Positions 16,299 to 24,772 of a stretch of DNA of 64,000 bases are shown here, piece by piece. This DNA is from Klebsiella grimontii (GTDB lineage Bacteria > Pseudomonadota > Gammaproteobacteria > Enterobacterales > Enterobacteriaceae): NCBI RefSeq assembly GCF_900200035.1, contig NZ_FZTC01000019.1:372001-436000 (forward strand), given 5' to 3'. The translations under genes and the position numbers were made by a program. Below the pieces are notes generated by a model. That model was not told the origin of the DNA, did no database searches, and saw only the letters and a program-made list of their open reading frames with translations. Each line of letters opens with the position of its first letter. The stretch's first letter is position 1.

Positions 16299-17054
16299 TT
16301 AACGCCCTTTTTCGATGGTGCAGGCCCACTGCTGGCTCATGCTGCTCTGGCTGGTGGCGATTTGCAGCGACAGGCTGGCGTCAAGGGTATGTGTGACGCT
16401 GTATTCAAGCACCACATCATCCAGATCGCGGGCCACCCGTTCAATGCGAAACAGCGGCGCTCCCGGTGTGATATTTAACAATCCCGCCGTGCGGCTATCG
16501 CAGCACACCGGCGTATAGCGCTCCGTGGCGTTGGCCGGCGAGTAGCCGAACGTTTCCCGCAGCTGCTTGTATAGCGATCGGCTGCCGTCCACGTGGCTGA
16601 GATCGTTGTAAATACGGCCATTAAGCCACGTCAGCACATGGCCAACCGGCCGATCGCCCTGCACTAACAACCGTTCCAGACGCATCAGCTGGCAGCCTAA
16701 ATCCAGCCCCATTTGCTCCGCCACCTGGCGGTCGGCCATGGTCGAAATCAGCGACAGTACTTCTACGGCTATCTCACCGGGCTCAGCAAAGCTCGTCAGT
16801 ACGTCCGGGAGGTCGGTGTAGTATTTCTGCAGCGCATCGCGGTTGATAAACGTCCCTTTACCCTGCTCGCGGTACACCATGCCAATACTGGCCAGCGAAT
16901 CTATCGCCTGTTTAATGGTGCCGCGCGCGACCTTGAACTCCCCGGCGAGCAGCAGTTCGCCCGGGAGCTTATCGTCATAGGTAAAAGAGAGGATCCGCTG
17001 CAGGATAACGTCTTTTATCCTTAAATAGAGAGGGAGTCCATCCGACTCAAACAT
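16299..17054 (-). CDS. GntR/HutC-family regulator with UTRA domain
   Basis: A 251-aa GntR protein: winged helix with PLYLRIKDVILQRILS, LLLAGEFKVARGTIKQAIDS and MVYREQGKGTFINRD, followed by a UTRA ligand domain (FRIERVARDLDDVVLEYSVTH). HutC-type regulators usually sense a phosphorylated sugar or a pathway intermediate. It is the last gene of the leftward PTS operon, 14 nt after the SIS gene, so it probably represses its own operon. A repeat-rich site at 21657-21680 upstream of the first gene is a good operator candidate. Confidence 0.9.
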   Translation of the reverse strand: MFESDGLPLYLRIKDVILQRILSFTYDDKLPGELLLAGEFKVARGTIKQAIDSLASIGMVYREQGKGTFINRDALQKYYTDLPDVLTSFAEPGEIAVEVLSLISTMADRQVAEQMGLDLGCQLMRLERLLVQGDRPVGHVLTWLNGRIYNDLSHVDGSRSLYKQLRETFGYSPANATERYTPVCCDSRTAGLLNITPGAPLFRIERVARDLDDVVLEYSVTHTLDASLSLQIATSQSSMSQQWACTIEKGR

Positions 17055-17068
17055 ACTTGTGCTCCAAC

Positions 17069-17809
17069 TCAGAGGTAGTGTATCTGGCTCCTGTAAGCGC
17101 TCAGTATATCCTGATTTATCGCCTGATTACCGTCTATGTTTGCGCTGGCGAGAATGGGCGGCGTGCGCGCATTTTCCAACATGATTTCGCAAATACGTAA
17201 TACCAGGCTGTTGGCGATAGCCGCGCCCATGATGGTAGAGAGCGGCGCGGCTTTCTGCGCCATCCCCGGCAGGCTCACCGCCGCATCGCCATACTCGCAG
17301 TGGTTATCAATGGTGATATCGGCAATATCCACCAGCAGTTTGCCGCTGGAGTGGCGAGAGGTCACGCGCGCCGCCGTCGCCAGGCTGGTAATCGCGATAA
17401 CTTTTGCGCCGCAGGCTTTCGCCGCCAGCGCGACGTCAATGGTAATGGCATTCCGCCCGGAAACCGAGTGGATCAGCAGCGTATCGTCAGCCCTTAGCGG
17501 CGACTGCTCCACCAGTACCCGGCCGAGATTTTCCACATTTTCCACCGCGCTGGTGAGGGTTAATGGCCTGACGTTAAGCATCAGCGCAGGCGTGAAAAGC
17601 GGATTGATAATGGCCAGGCCGCCCGCCCGATAGCTCATCTCCTCCGCCAGAATTCCTGCGTGGCTGGCGCCAAAGACAAAGATGTTGCGCTGGGCCAGAA
17701 TGCTTGCGGTCATGGTTTCCGCCGCCCGGGTGAGATCATCGGGGCGCTGCTCAAGCAAAGCCAGCTTCTGGCGGATCTGGCGGTAGTACTGTTTCAGTGC
17801 CTGACTCAT
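17069..17809 (-). CDS. SIS-domain sugar isomerase-like protein
   Basis: A 246-aa SIS-fold protein. The phospho-sugar loop reads IFVFGASHAGILAEEMSYRAGG, the second SIS strand pair is DTLLIHSVSGRNAITIDVAL with KVIAITS, and the C-terminal ANIDGNQAIN carries the Asn/Asp-Gly motif seen in UPF0309-type proteins. Such proteins bind aldose/ketose phosphates and often isomerise amino-sugar or sugar phosphates. It follows the PTS IIC gene by 16 nt. In the pathway it would act on the cytosolic phosphorylated product of the PTS, but its substrate is not known. Confidence 0.83.
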   Translation of the reverse strand: MSQALKQYYRQIRQKLALLEQRPDDLTRAAETMTASILAQRNIFVFGASHAGILAEEMSYRAGGLAIINPLFTPALMLNVRPLTLTSAVENVENLGRVLVEQSPLRADDTLLIHSVSGRNAITIDVALAAKACGAKVIAITSLATAARVTSRHSSGKLLVDIADITIDNHCEYGDAAVSLPGMAQKAAPLSTIMGAAIANSLVLRICEIMLENARTPPILASANIDGNQAINQDILSAYRSQIHYL

Positions 17810-17825
17810 AGACTTCCTCCCGATA

Positions 17826-19136
17826 TCAGAACGTCAGCATGCGGGTTAAAAGATGAATGACCGGCGCGAGGACAAACATATCGCTGTCGCCCGCCCACAG
17901 CGCGGTATCCGGGATCGTGCTGTCGATAAAGCCGGTGACGCAGAAATACTGCCCCCAGGCGACCACGGTGGAGGTGATAAACCCCGCCAGCAGCGCGCCT
18001 TTATAGCCTCCGGTAATATTGCCGAAGACCCCCGCCGTCCCGGCGTGAAAGAAAATCACGATCATGCTGGGAATAAAGACGTAGCCGGTATAGCGGCCTA
18101 TCAGGGTCAGCCACAGCAGCGAGCCAACAAACGCGCCGACAAACCCCAGCACCACCGCGTTTGGCGCAAAGTTGAACAGTATCGGGCAGTCGAGCGCCGG
18201 TTTTGCGCCGGGGACCAGCCGCGAGCCGATGCCGTTAAACGCCGGCACCATTTCGCCAATAAACATCCGTACGCCGAGCAGCACCACGGCGATGCCGCCG
18301 GTAAACATCAGCGATTGTTTGAGGGCATAAATGTAGAAGCTCAGATCGCCGGATTGCGCCAGGATCTCCGCGGCTTTCGGCGTACCTTTTATCTGCAGAA
18401 TAAAGGTGCCAATAAAGAACAACAGCGCCATGGTTAACGCGGTCACTACGTTGGAATCGCGCAAAAAACCGAGCTTTTTAGGAACTTTAATATCCTCGGA
18501 GCTGATTTTGTTGCGGGCAAATATCTGGCCGAAAATCGCCCCCAGTAGCGCGACCGAGGCGGAAGTATGCCCCAGGGCCACGTTGTCGTTACCGGTGATT
18601 TTCCGCACCCAGGGCTGAACCAGCGCGGGCTGTAAGGTCCAGTACACGCCCATAATAACCGTCAGCATCAGCGTCAGCTGTACTGCGGAAATAGCGGGCG
18701 CGGTGTTCACCATCACTCCGGCAAAGATCATCGTGGTCCAGAACATCATATGTCCGGTCAGGTAGATGTACTTAAAGCGCGTCAGCCGGGCCAGCAGCAA
18801 ATTAATGGCGAATCCGCCGGCAATGGCGATGGTCACGCTGCTGCCGTAGCGTTCGCTGAAGCGCGCCTGGCCGATAATATTGGTCAGGTTCATCGAGCTC
18901 AGCCCGAAGACTTCGGTCCAGATCGGTTGAAATATCAACAGCGCGGAGACGATAATCCCGGCCCCCGCGCCGATGATCAGAAAGCCCAGGATCCCCTTCA
19001 GCGTGCCGGACACAATATCCGCCAGCGATTTCTTTTGCAGCACCAGGCCGAGCAAGACAATCAGGCCAATTAAAATCGACGCTTCACCAAAGATATTGAT
19101 GGTTATCCAGCGCAGTACGCCAAGAAACTCGCTCAT
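17826..19136 (-). CDS. PTS EIIC, ascorbate (UlaA)-type
   Basis: A 436-aa membrane protein with about ten hydrophobic segments. It has UlaA-family marks such as GEASILIGLIVLLGLVLQKK near the N-terminus, KGILGFLIIGAGAGIIV, NDNVALGHTSASVALLG, MFIGEMVPAFNGIGSRLVPG, KPALDCPILFNFAPNAV, and a C-terminal region FGNITGGYKGALLAG. It forms the membrane channel that takes up and phosphorylates a sugar-like substrate, with IIB and IIA encoded just upstream. Its stop overlaps the IIB gene by four bases. Ascorbate-type transporters prefer acid or lactone sugars, which fits the neighbouring lactonase. Confidence 0.93.
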   Translation of the reverse strand: MSEFLGVLRWITINIFGEASILIGLIVLLGLVLQKKSLADIVSGTLKGILGFLIIGAGAGIIVSALLIFQPIWTEVFGLSSMNLTNIIGQARFSERYGSSVTIAIAGGFAINLLLARLTRFKYIYLTGHMMFWTTMIFAGVMVNTAPAISAVQLTLMLTVIMGVYWTLQPALVQPWVRKITGNDNVALGHTSASVALLGAIFGQIFARNKISSEDIKVPKKLGFLRDSNVVTALTMALLFFIGTFILQIKGTPKAAEILAQSGDLSFYIYALKQSLMFTGGIAVVLLGVRMFIGEMVPAFNGIGSRLVPGAKPALDCPILFNFAPNAVVLGFVGAFVGSLLWLTLIGRYTGYVFIPSMIVIFFHAGTAGVFGNITGGYKGALLAGFITSTVVAWGQYFCVTGFIDSTIPDTALWAGDSDMFVLAPVIHLLTRMLTF

Positions 19137-19420
19137 GATGGCTCTCCCGCGGGCAGAATGTTCGCCTGCGTCAGCGCCGCGGTGATTTCCGCGTTGTCGA
19201 TATAGTTGTTCACCACCACCACCGGGCAGGACAGATGCTTAAGGTTATCTACCAGTTCCGCGTTGGTTATCACCACATCGGCGTTGGCCGACGCGGCGGA
19301 AGAGACATCCATATGTTCCACGGAGGCCTGAATCCCGTGCTGTTTTAATACCGCCTCAACGTTCATTTTTAAAATCAGGCTGGAGCCCATACCTAAACCA
19401 CAGACTGTCAGAATTTTCAT
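19133..19420 (-). CDS. PTS EIIB, ascorbate/galactitol type
   Basis: A 95-aa EIIB. Cys7 in TVCGLGMGSSLIL is the phosphoryl-accepting residue of the P-loop-like active site. The rest alternates strands and helices as in UlaB/GatB. It receives the phosphate from IIA and passes it to the substrate at IIC. The gene overlaps IIC and follows IIA by 25 nt. Confidence 0.93.
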   Translation of the reverse strand: MKILTVCGLGMGSSLILKMNVEAVLKQHGIQASVEHMDVSSAASANADVVITNAELVDNLKHLSCPVVVVNNYIDNAEITAALTQANILPAGEPS

Positions 19421-19445
19421 CGCTATTCACTCCGTGTTAATCACG

Positions 19446-19889
19446 CTACAAACGCTGCGAGCCGCTGGCTAACAGCCGATAAAGTTGTTCTGGGTCGCGA
19501 GAATGCATCAGGGTATGCAGGTTATTTTCATCGCTGAGTACGGTGACGATATGCTGGATAAGGCGGATATGCGCATCGCTGCTGGTTGCCGACAGGCCCA
19601 GCACCACCTGCACCGGATCGTTTTCCGCATGACCAAACGCCAGCGGTTCGCGCAGCCTGATCGCGCTGATCTGCGCTTTCATCGCCCCCTGTTCCGGGCG
19701 GGCATGCGGCAGGGCCAGCCCGGGGGCAATGACAAAATACGGGCCCAGCTCGCGGTAGCTATCGACCATTGCCTGGACGTATTGCGGGCTGCAAGCTCCC
19801 GCGCGGCACAGCGCGTTCCCCGCCTCGCGGATGGCCTCTTCCGGGCTGTTGGCCGCACAGTCGACGTTTATTGCCTGACGATCAATCAT
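19446..19889 (-). CDS. PTS EIIA, mannitol/fructose-ascorbate type
   Basis: A 147-aa EIIA. His62 in GLALPHARPEQG is the phosphorylated histidine, preceded by GPYFVIAPG. The downstream sequence VQVVLGLSATSSDAHIRLI is typical of the EIIA_2 fold. It carries phosphate from HPr to IIB. It overlaps the preceding creatininase-family gene by eight bases. Confidence 0.93.
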   Translation of the reverse strand: MIDRQAINVDCAANSPEEAIREAGNALCRAGACSPQYVQAMVDSYRELGPYFVIAPGLALPHARPEQGAMKAQISAIRLREPLAFGHAENDPVQVVLGLSATSSDAHIRLIQHIVTVLSDENNLHTLMHSRDPEQLYRLLASGSQRL

Positions 19890-20622
19890 GCGAGGCTCCT
19901 TGCGCTAAATGCTGGCGGATGGAAACCAGCGTGGTCTCCAGCGCCCGCTGGACAAACGCGCGCCCTTTCTCTTCGCTGGCGGCAGTCGGATCGCCCAGCA
20001 CCGCATAATCAGAGAACGCGGTCCAGGGTATCGGCTGATAACGAAAATTCTGCGGAAAATCAGGATAGTGTTGCCGAGCTTTTGTCATGTTGACGAATTC
20101 CGGCGCCAGCGCCAGCATCAATGAGGTCTCGACTTCGTCGGCATGCATATAACCGGGATAAGCCACCGCCGAGGTTTGCCGCTTTTTTACCTCCTCATCC
20201 ATCCCCGCCCAGCTGTAGCCAAGTAGCGTGATGTCCTGCTCCTTAAGCTGACGGGAAGCGGCTTTAATGGCGTCGAAATTACCGTAATGCGCGTTAATCA
20301 CCGCCGTGGTGGTGATACCGTAGCTGGCCATGTTTTCCGCCAGCGACACCAGCAGCGAGGTCAGCCGCTCATTACCGATATCAATCGCGCCCGCGTGGCC
20401 GCGCAGGGACCAGACCTGGCTGTAGGAAACGACCGGCAGGCTCAGGGCGCACTCGCCCAGTTGGTCATCAAGCAGCGCGCAGAACCGCTCGGCCAGCAGG
20501 TTATCGGTATCCAGCGGCAGGTGGTCGCCGTGCGGTTCGACGGCGCCGAGCGGCAATAAGGCTATCCGCGCCTTTTGTAGCGCCCGCCTGGCCTCGCGTT
20601 CGTTTAAATGATGCAGCTTCAT
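19882..20622 (-). CDS. Creatininase-family amidohydrolase
   Basis: A 246-aa metal-dependent hydrolase. The N-terminal motif LPLGAVEPHGDHLPLDTDN (Glu29, His31, His34, Asp38/Asp40) carries the metal ligands of creatininases and of ring-opening amidohydrolases. VINAHYGN (family motif NGHGGN, here with Ala/Tyr) and HADEVETSLML follow. Members open cyclic amides or deformylate small substrates. Here it lies between a lactonase-type gene and PTS IIA, so a ring-opening or deamidation step on an imported phospho-compound is plausible. The substrate is unknown. Confidence 0.85.
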   Translation of the reverse strand: MKLHHLNEREARRALQKARIALLPLGAVEPHGDHLPLDTDNLLAERFCALLDDQLGECALSLPVVSYSQVWSLRGHAGAIDIGNERLTSLLVSLAENMASYGITTTAVINAHYGNFDAIKAASRQLKEQDITLLGYSWAGMDEEVKKRQTSAVAYPGYMHADEVETSLMLALAPEFVNMTKARQHYPDFPQNFRYQPIPWTAFSDYAVLGDPTAASEEKGRAFVQRALETTLVSIRQHLAQGASHD

Positions 20623-20631
20623 GACGCCTCC

Positions 20632-21603
20632 TCAGGCAAAAGCGAGGTAACGAGCCGGGTTGTCGACGAAAAAATCGTGCAGCAACGCTTCGCCGTCAAA
20701 TCCGGCTTCCCGCGCCTCTTCAAGGAACCTTGGCCGCCAGTCGTTAAGGATGAACTTCAGCCCCAGCCCCCCCTTGCCGTAGTGCACGCTCATTGATTTA
20801 CGGGCAAAATCACCGCCGATTAAGATCTGTTTTTGATAACCCCGCTGGCACAGCGCCAGGATGGCCTGGGTGCGGATATGCTCAGGGTGGTATTTGATGC
20901 GGCTGATACCGTCGAAAGAGAGAAACGCCCCGGTGTTGGCGATCTGACGGTGCAGCCAGGGATCGGGGTTGCGATCCATATGAGCAAAACATAAGCGGGA
21001 TAAATCCAGCCCCCATTTTTTGAAGATCCGCGCCTGCTCGAGTCCCATCGTCCCCATTTCCGTATGGCTGTGCATTGGCGCGCCGGTGCGCTGCTGGGCG
21101 CGAACGATAACCTCCATGGTTTTTTCTTCCAGCGGGGAAATGGTGTTGTAGCCGGTGCCGCACTTCACCACGCCGGCCCGATGCGCGGTGCCCTCTATTC
21201 CCTCTGTGACCTCGCGACAGACGTGCTCAACCAGTTCATCAATCTCTGAATGTTCGATCCACTCGGCAAAAGTCTGCGCTGAGCCTGGCCGCTTGCTGCT
21301 CCAGAGAAAACCTTTGTTGAAACCGGCGGTGGCGATGATGTGCAGCTGCTGGCGCTGCGCCATGGCGGCGACGGCTGCGGCCTGACGACCATAGTCCGGC
21401 GCGGTGGCGTCATAGATGGCGCGGCCGCCCGCCTCACGAAAATCGCTTAATTCACGCTCTGATGCCTGTGGATCGTCGAGTAACAGATCGTCATCCTGAC
21501 GCTCGGCCCAATAGGGCGGAATACAGTAGATATGGTCGTGGCTGTAGGTGACACCCAGCTGATGAGCGGAAATATCCCCGTTTAACGTTCGAATGATGCC
21601 CAT
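20632..21603 (-). CDS. Phosphotriesterase-family hydrolase, probable sugar-phosphate lactonase
   Basis: A 323-aa PTE-fold enzyme with a complete binuclear metal site: HDH (His22, His24), bridging Lys147 (VVKCGTG), His178/His180 (HSHTE), His208 (FAHMD) and Asp265 (GGDFAR). The ATG at 21603 follows GGGGAG and starts MGIIRTLNGD; an upstream ATG at 21645 would add an unrelated tail and extend toward the operator. PTE relatives encoded next to ascorbate-type PTS genes in other bacteria include lactonases acting on pentono-lactone 5-phosphates; by analogy this may open the lactone delivered by the PTS. It is the first gene of the operon. Confidence 0.87.
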   Translation of the reverse strand: MGIIRTLNGDISAHQLGVTYSHDHIYCIPPYWAERQDDDLLLDDPQASERELSDFREAGGRAIYDATAPDYGRQAAAVAAMAQRQQLHIIATAGFNKGFLWSSKRPGSAQTFAEWIEHSEIDELVEHVCREVTEGIEGTAHRAGVVKCGTGYNTISPLEEKTMEVIVRAQQRTGAPMHSHTEMGTMGLEQARIFKKWGLDLSRLCFAHMDRNPDPWLHRQIANTGAFLSFDGISRIKYHPEHIRTQAILALCQRGYQKQILIGGDFARKSMSVHYGKGGLGLKFILNDWRPRFLEEAREAGFDGEALLHDFFVDNPARYLAFA

Positions 21604-22038
21604 GTTACTTACTCCCCGGAACGGATAAGAAGGTGCTTTCAACATAGGCCCGCCCCACTTGACCAGTCAAGTGATCAAGTTCGCATCGGTCATATAAAAT
21701 TTCTATCTGTGAGGGCGGTAGATATTTAAAACGCGATAACGACGCAGTACACCGGTGACTTTCAGGCAACAGAAATAATATCTGTAAGAGGATCGTGCCG
21801 GGGACGATAAAGTGACGTTGTCACATATAAACGCTTCAAAGGGAATACCGCTGCTTATGGAAAAAAACGCTTTCCCCACAAGGTCGTGACGAATTTTATT
21901 TATTATAAACAATATGTTACATAAATAATCAGCACACTTCATCTCAGGCTAATAATCAACATCATTGATTAAAATGTTTAATTGAATGAATCGATAAAAA
22001 GAGTATTGTTAAAAACAATGATGAGCGGAGATAAATAA
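21604..22038. other. Divergent AT-rich intergenic region
   Basis: The region between the PTS/lactonase operon and the 82-aa gene has no convincing frame. It holds the ACTTGA/TCAAGT repeats, a 5-3-5 dyad GTGACGTTGTCAC (21812-21824) and a small inverted repeat ATTGTTAAAAACAAT (22005-22019) just before the 82-aa gene. Promoters for both directions must lie here. Confidence 0.5.
21657..21680. promoter_or_regulatory. Candidate GntR operator upstream of the PTS/lactonase operon
   Basis: ACTTGAC-CA-GTCAAGT (21657-21672) is a 7-bp inverted repeat with a 2-bp spacer, followed by a further TCAAGT half-site (21675-21680). It lies 54 nt upstream of the first start codon. The operon encodes its own GntR regulator, so this is the natural operator candidate. 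Confidence 0.55.
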
Positions 22039-22287
22039 ATGTTACGTGATTTTTTGAAGGTAGAAAAAGAAGATCGTCTGGTCGAACAACAGGACGCCAG
22101 CAGCGATAAAGTTAATTCAACGGACGTCACCGAATGGATTATTGTGAATAAAAATGGCGATAAAAAAGGCCGGGTGGCGTTATTCAATCAATTTACCACC
22201 CGTCGTTCCTATTGCGTGAATTACCGCATCACCCAGTTTGATAATAGCGGCAACGTGGTTGTCGACCGGCTGGCGGAATCAATCTGA
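22039..22287 (+). CDS. Hypothetical 82-aa protein
   Basis: A soluble acidic/basic protein beginning MLRDFLKVEKEDRLVEQQ, with the central strand-rich core TEWIIVNKNGDKKGRVALFNQ and a C-terminal NYRITQFDNSGNVVVDRL. GCGGAG precedes the ATG by 9 nt. There is no signal peptide or membrane segment, and I do not recognise the family. The codon use and compact fold-like pattern suggest a real gene. It stands alone, convergent with the ketopantoate-reductase-like gene. Confidence 0.65.
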   Translation: MLRDFLKVEKEDRLVEQQDASSDKVNSTDVTEWIIVNKNGDKKGRVALFNQFTTRRSYCVNYRITQFDNSGNVVVDRLAESI

Positions 22288-22323
22288 TCCCGGGAAACGT
22301 TATCACGCCGGTGTCCCGCGCCT

Positions 22324-23217
22324 TTAGCCCGGGCCGTCGCTGGCGGCGGCCAGCAGCGGCACAATCACATCGCTGAGCGGCGTGGGGATATGGTGAATAC
22401 GACCATATCGCTGCACGACCCCGTTGCGAATATCCCACTCCAGCGGCAGCCCGGCCTCGCGATCCGTAAGTATTGAAGTGCTTAAATCCGGGGGCGCGCG
22501 ATGGAAACCGGCGAGAATTTCCTGCGGCACGCCGTCGCCCAGGCTGGCGCCTGCGGCGCGCGCCACCGTCAGCCCCTCCTGCAGATAGGCTAAAGCCAGC
22601 GCCGTGATATCTTCGCGGGCAAACATCCCTGCCCGCCTCCCCGTCAGCACCATCAGACCAGCGACCGCATTTTGCAGCAGTTTCCGCCACGCAACGGAGA
22701 GGAAATCAGCGCTAACGTCCACTTCACAGCGGGTGTCCCGTAGCGCATGCTTCACCCGTTCAGCCCCCTGGACATCGGGCAGCGTCAGCCGCGGTTTCGC
22801 CCGCAGCCAGACTGACGCCTCGGGTTCACGCTGCGCCGGGAACCAGACGACCGATGGCAGCACGGTCGCTTCCGCTACGTACGGTGCGAACTGCGTCTTT
22901 TGTTCAACGCCGTTCTGGAGCACGCAGACAACCGTGCGATCGTGGCATAGCGCTTTCAACCACGGCACAATCGCCGTAATTTGCGTCGCTTTTACCGCCA
23001 CAAAGACCAGGTCGAACGGCGCGACGACCGATGCCGGTTCCGTCACGACGGGCCCCGGCACCACAATCTTCCCGCCATCGAAACGCAGCGACAGCTGCGG
23101 ATGCGCGCGGCGACCGCATACCAGAGGCGTACGGCCAACCTCGTGCAGCGCAGCGGCGATGGTGGTACCAATTGCGCCCGGGCCTACCAGCGCAATGGTG
23201 GGTTCTTCAACTGTCAT
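22324..23217 (-). CDS. Ketopantoate reductase-family oxidoreductase (PanE-like)
   Basis: A 297-aa protein of the 2-dehydropantoate 2-reductase family: Rossmann motif IALVGPGAIGTTIAAAL, then LVFVAVKATQ, VCVLQNGVEQ, WRKLLQNAVAGLMVLTGR with the catalytic Lys, and EWDIRNGVVQRYG near the C-terminus. PanE reduces ketopantoate with NADPH. Enterobacteria carry panE elsewhere, so this is probably a paralogue with another 2-keto substrate. It is monocistronic. Confidence 0.85.
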   Translation of the reverse strand: MTVEEPTIALVGPGAIGTTIAAALHEVGRTPLVCGRRAHPQLSLRFDGGKIVVPGPVVTEPASVVAPFDLVFVAVKATQITAIVPWLKALCHDRTVVCVLQNGVEQKTQFAPYVAEATVLPSVVWFPAQREPEASVWLRAKPRLTLPDVQGAERVKHALRDTRCEVDVSADFLSVAWRKLLQNAVAGLMVLTGRRAGMFAREDITALALAYLQEGLTVARAAGASLGDGVPQEILAGFHRAPPDLSTSILTDREAGLPLEWDIRNGVVQRYGRIHHIPTPLSDVIVPLLAAASDGPG

Positions 23218-23363
23218 CTATGCCTCCAGGCCGCTTCCGGCCCCTGAGATTCAATGGGTATGTAACATAAACGCGACTTCGTTCGCATTACCATTTTATT
23301 CATATGGGTAATCTGAATGTGTGTGTCAGCGTACACACTTATCACCATCAACAAGGAAGGTAC

Positions 23364-23588
23364 ATGTTTCCAGAATACAGAGAGCTAATTTCTCGATTGA
23401 AAACCACGCACCCGCGCTTTCAGTCGCTATTCGAAAAACATAATGCACTCGATCACGACATTTCCCGCATAGAAGGAGTCGATGGCAAAGGATACAGTCT
23501 CGAGCTCGTACATATGAAGAAAGAAAAACTTCTGTTGAAGGATGAAATGCTGAAAATCCTCCAGCATGAAAGCCTGAATCAGGCCTGA
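23364..23588 (+). CDS. ydcH: YdcH family (DUF465) protein
   Basis: A 74-aa, mostly helical charged protein (MFPEYRELISRLKTTHPRFQ, then FEKHNALDHDISRIEG and KKEKLLLKDEMLKIL), matching YdcH of Escherichia coli. The function is unknown in the family. The ATG at 23364 has CAAGGAAGG just upstream; a longer frame to the left has no ribosome site. It is followed by a strong terminator. Confidence 0.9.
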   Translation: MFPEYRELISRLKTTHPRFQSLFEKHNALDHDISRIEGVDGKGYSLELVHMKKEKLLLKDEMLKILQHESLNQA

Positions 23589-23598
23589 AGTGTGTGAT

Positions 23599-23620
23599 AA
23601 GGCCGCCGGATGGCGGCCTT
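23599..23620. terminator. Bidirectional terminator after ydcH
   Basis: AAGGCCGCC-GGAT-GGCGGCCTT forms a 9-bp stem with a tetraloop between the convergent ydcH and alpha/beta-hydrolase genes, with TCTT following on the + strand. Confidence 0.8.
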
Positions 23621-23633
23621 TCTTATCCCGCAG

Positions 23634-24470
23634 CTACGCGCGGATAAACGCCAGCAGATCGGCGTTAATGACATCGGCGTGCGAGGTATGCATACCGTGC
23701 GGAAAGCCGGGGTAAATTTTTAGCTGGCTGTTCGGCAGCAGCTTATCCTGCAGAATGGCGGCGTTTTGATAAGGCACAACCTGATCGTCATCGCCCTGCA
23801 TCACCAGCACCGGTAGCGTAATGGCTTTTAAATCCTCGGTCTGGTCCGTTTCAGAAAACGCCTTAATCCCATCATAATGCGCCTTCGCGCTGCCGGTCAT
23901 TCCCTGACGCCACCAGTTCTGAATGGTGCCCTGCGACACCTCCGCGCCATCGCGGTTAAAGCCGTAGAACGGCCCGGACGCCACGTCGAGATAAAACTGT
24001 GAGCGGTTGGCGGCCAGCGCTTTGCGAAAACCATCAAATACCTCGATTGGCGTACCGCCAGGATTACTCTCCGTTTTTACCATCAGCGGCGGAACCGCGC
24101 TGATCAGCACCGCTTTGGCCACACGCCCCTGCGGCTGACCATACTGCGCAACGTAGCGCGCAACCTGCCCGCCGCCGGTAGAATGGCCGATATGCACGGC
24201 GTTATGCAGATCCAGATGTTCCGCCACCGCCGAAGCATCGGCGGCATAATGGTCCATATCATGACCTTCACTTACCTGATCGGAACGACCGTGACCGCGT
24301 CGGTCAATCGCAATCACCCGGAAGCCTTCTGCCAGGAAAAACAGCATCTGGTTATCCCAATCATCGGCGCTCAACGGCCAGCCGTGATGAAATACGATCG
24401 GCTGCGCCTCCTTCGGGCCCCAGTCTTTAAAGAAAATATTGACGCCGTCTTTGGTTGTCACAAATGCCAT
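23634..24470 (-). CDS. Alpha/beta hydrolase, non-haem chloroperoxidase-like
   Basis: A 278-aa alpha/beta hydrolase. The oxyanion HHGWPL, the nucleophile elbow GHSTGG (Ser97), the acid in QGDDDQVVP (Asp228/229) and the base in FPHGMH (His258) form a full triad. RRGHGRSDQ and [17 protein letters not shown] match the cofactor-free haloperoxidase/arylesterase group. Such enzymes have perhydrolase or esterase activity in the cytosol. There is no signal peptide. A perfect 33-nt inverted repeat lies about 220 nt upstream of its start. Confidence 0.9.
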   Translation of the reverse strand: MAFVTTKDGVNIFFKDWGPKEAQPIVFHHGWPLSADDWDNQMLFFLAEGFRVIAIDRRGHGRSDQVSEGHDMDHYAADASAVAEHLDLHNAVHIGHSTGGGQVARYVAQYGQPQGRVAKAVLISAVPPLMVKTESNPGGTPIEVFDGFRKALAANRSQFYLDVASGPFYGFNRDGAEVSQGTIQNWWRQGMTGSAKAHYDGIKAFSETDQTEDLKAITLPVLVMQGDDDQVVPYQNAAILQDKLLPNSQLKIYPGFPHGMHTSHADVINADLLAFIRA

Positions 24471-24692
24471 GTTACAAACTCCTCTATTGAGAAAACAAGG
24501 CTGCGGGCCTGACGCCTGCAGTTAGTCGGGGGTAAAGGCTGGATGTTCTGTCCGATGACGATAGTGTCTCGTTAGGTTTGAAAACGACCTGGCTGGAAAA
24601 GTGTAGATGATTTTCGCCGATGCGGGAGGCGCGGTTGGCAGATAATCCTCAGCGGGCGGCAATGGCTACGGCAGAATGGGATATCGCAACGC

Positions 24693-24725
24693 AATGAAAC
24701 TGTCCAGAACCTGGACAGTTTCATT
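24693..24725. repeat. Perfect 15-bp inverted repeat
   Basis: AATGAAACTGTCCAG, loop AAC, then its exact complement. It sits 222-255 nt upstream of the alpha/beta hydrolase start and about 50 nt after the stop of the cyclophilin-like gene. No T-run follows on either strand, so it is either an unusually strong 3' hairpin of the redox operon or a dyad operator. Confidence 0.6.
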
Positions 24726-24772
24726 CATCATGCTGAAGTGAAATAACGATCTGTTTATTTAACGCGCTATGC

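Noticed and set aside
17853..18437. A 194-codon frame on the + strand inside the PTS IIC gene
   Set aside because: Its translation is highly charged and repetitive, as expected opposite a hydrophobic membrane protein, and the opposite strand has a clear UlaA-type gene.
21812..21824. CRP site at GTGACGTTGTCAC
   Set aside because: The half-sites are separated by one base too few for CRP (N5 rather than N6). It remains only an unexplained dyad.
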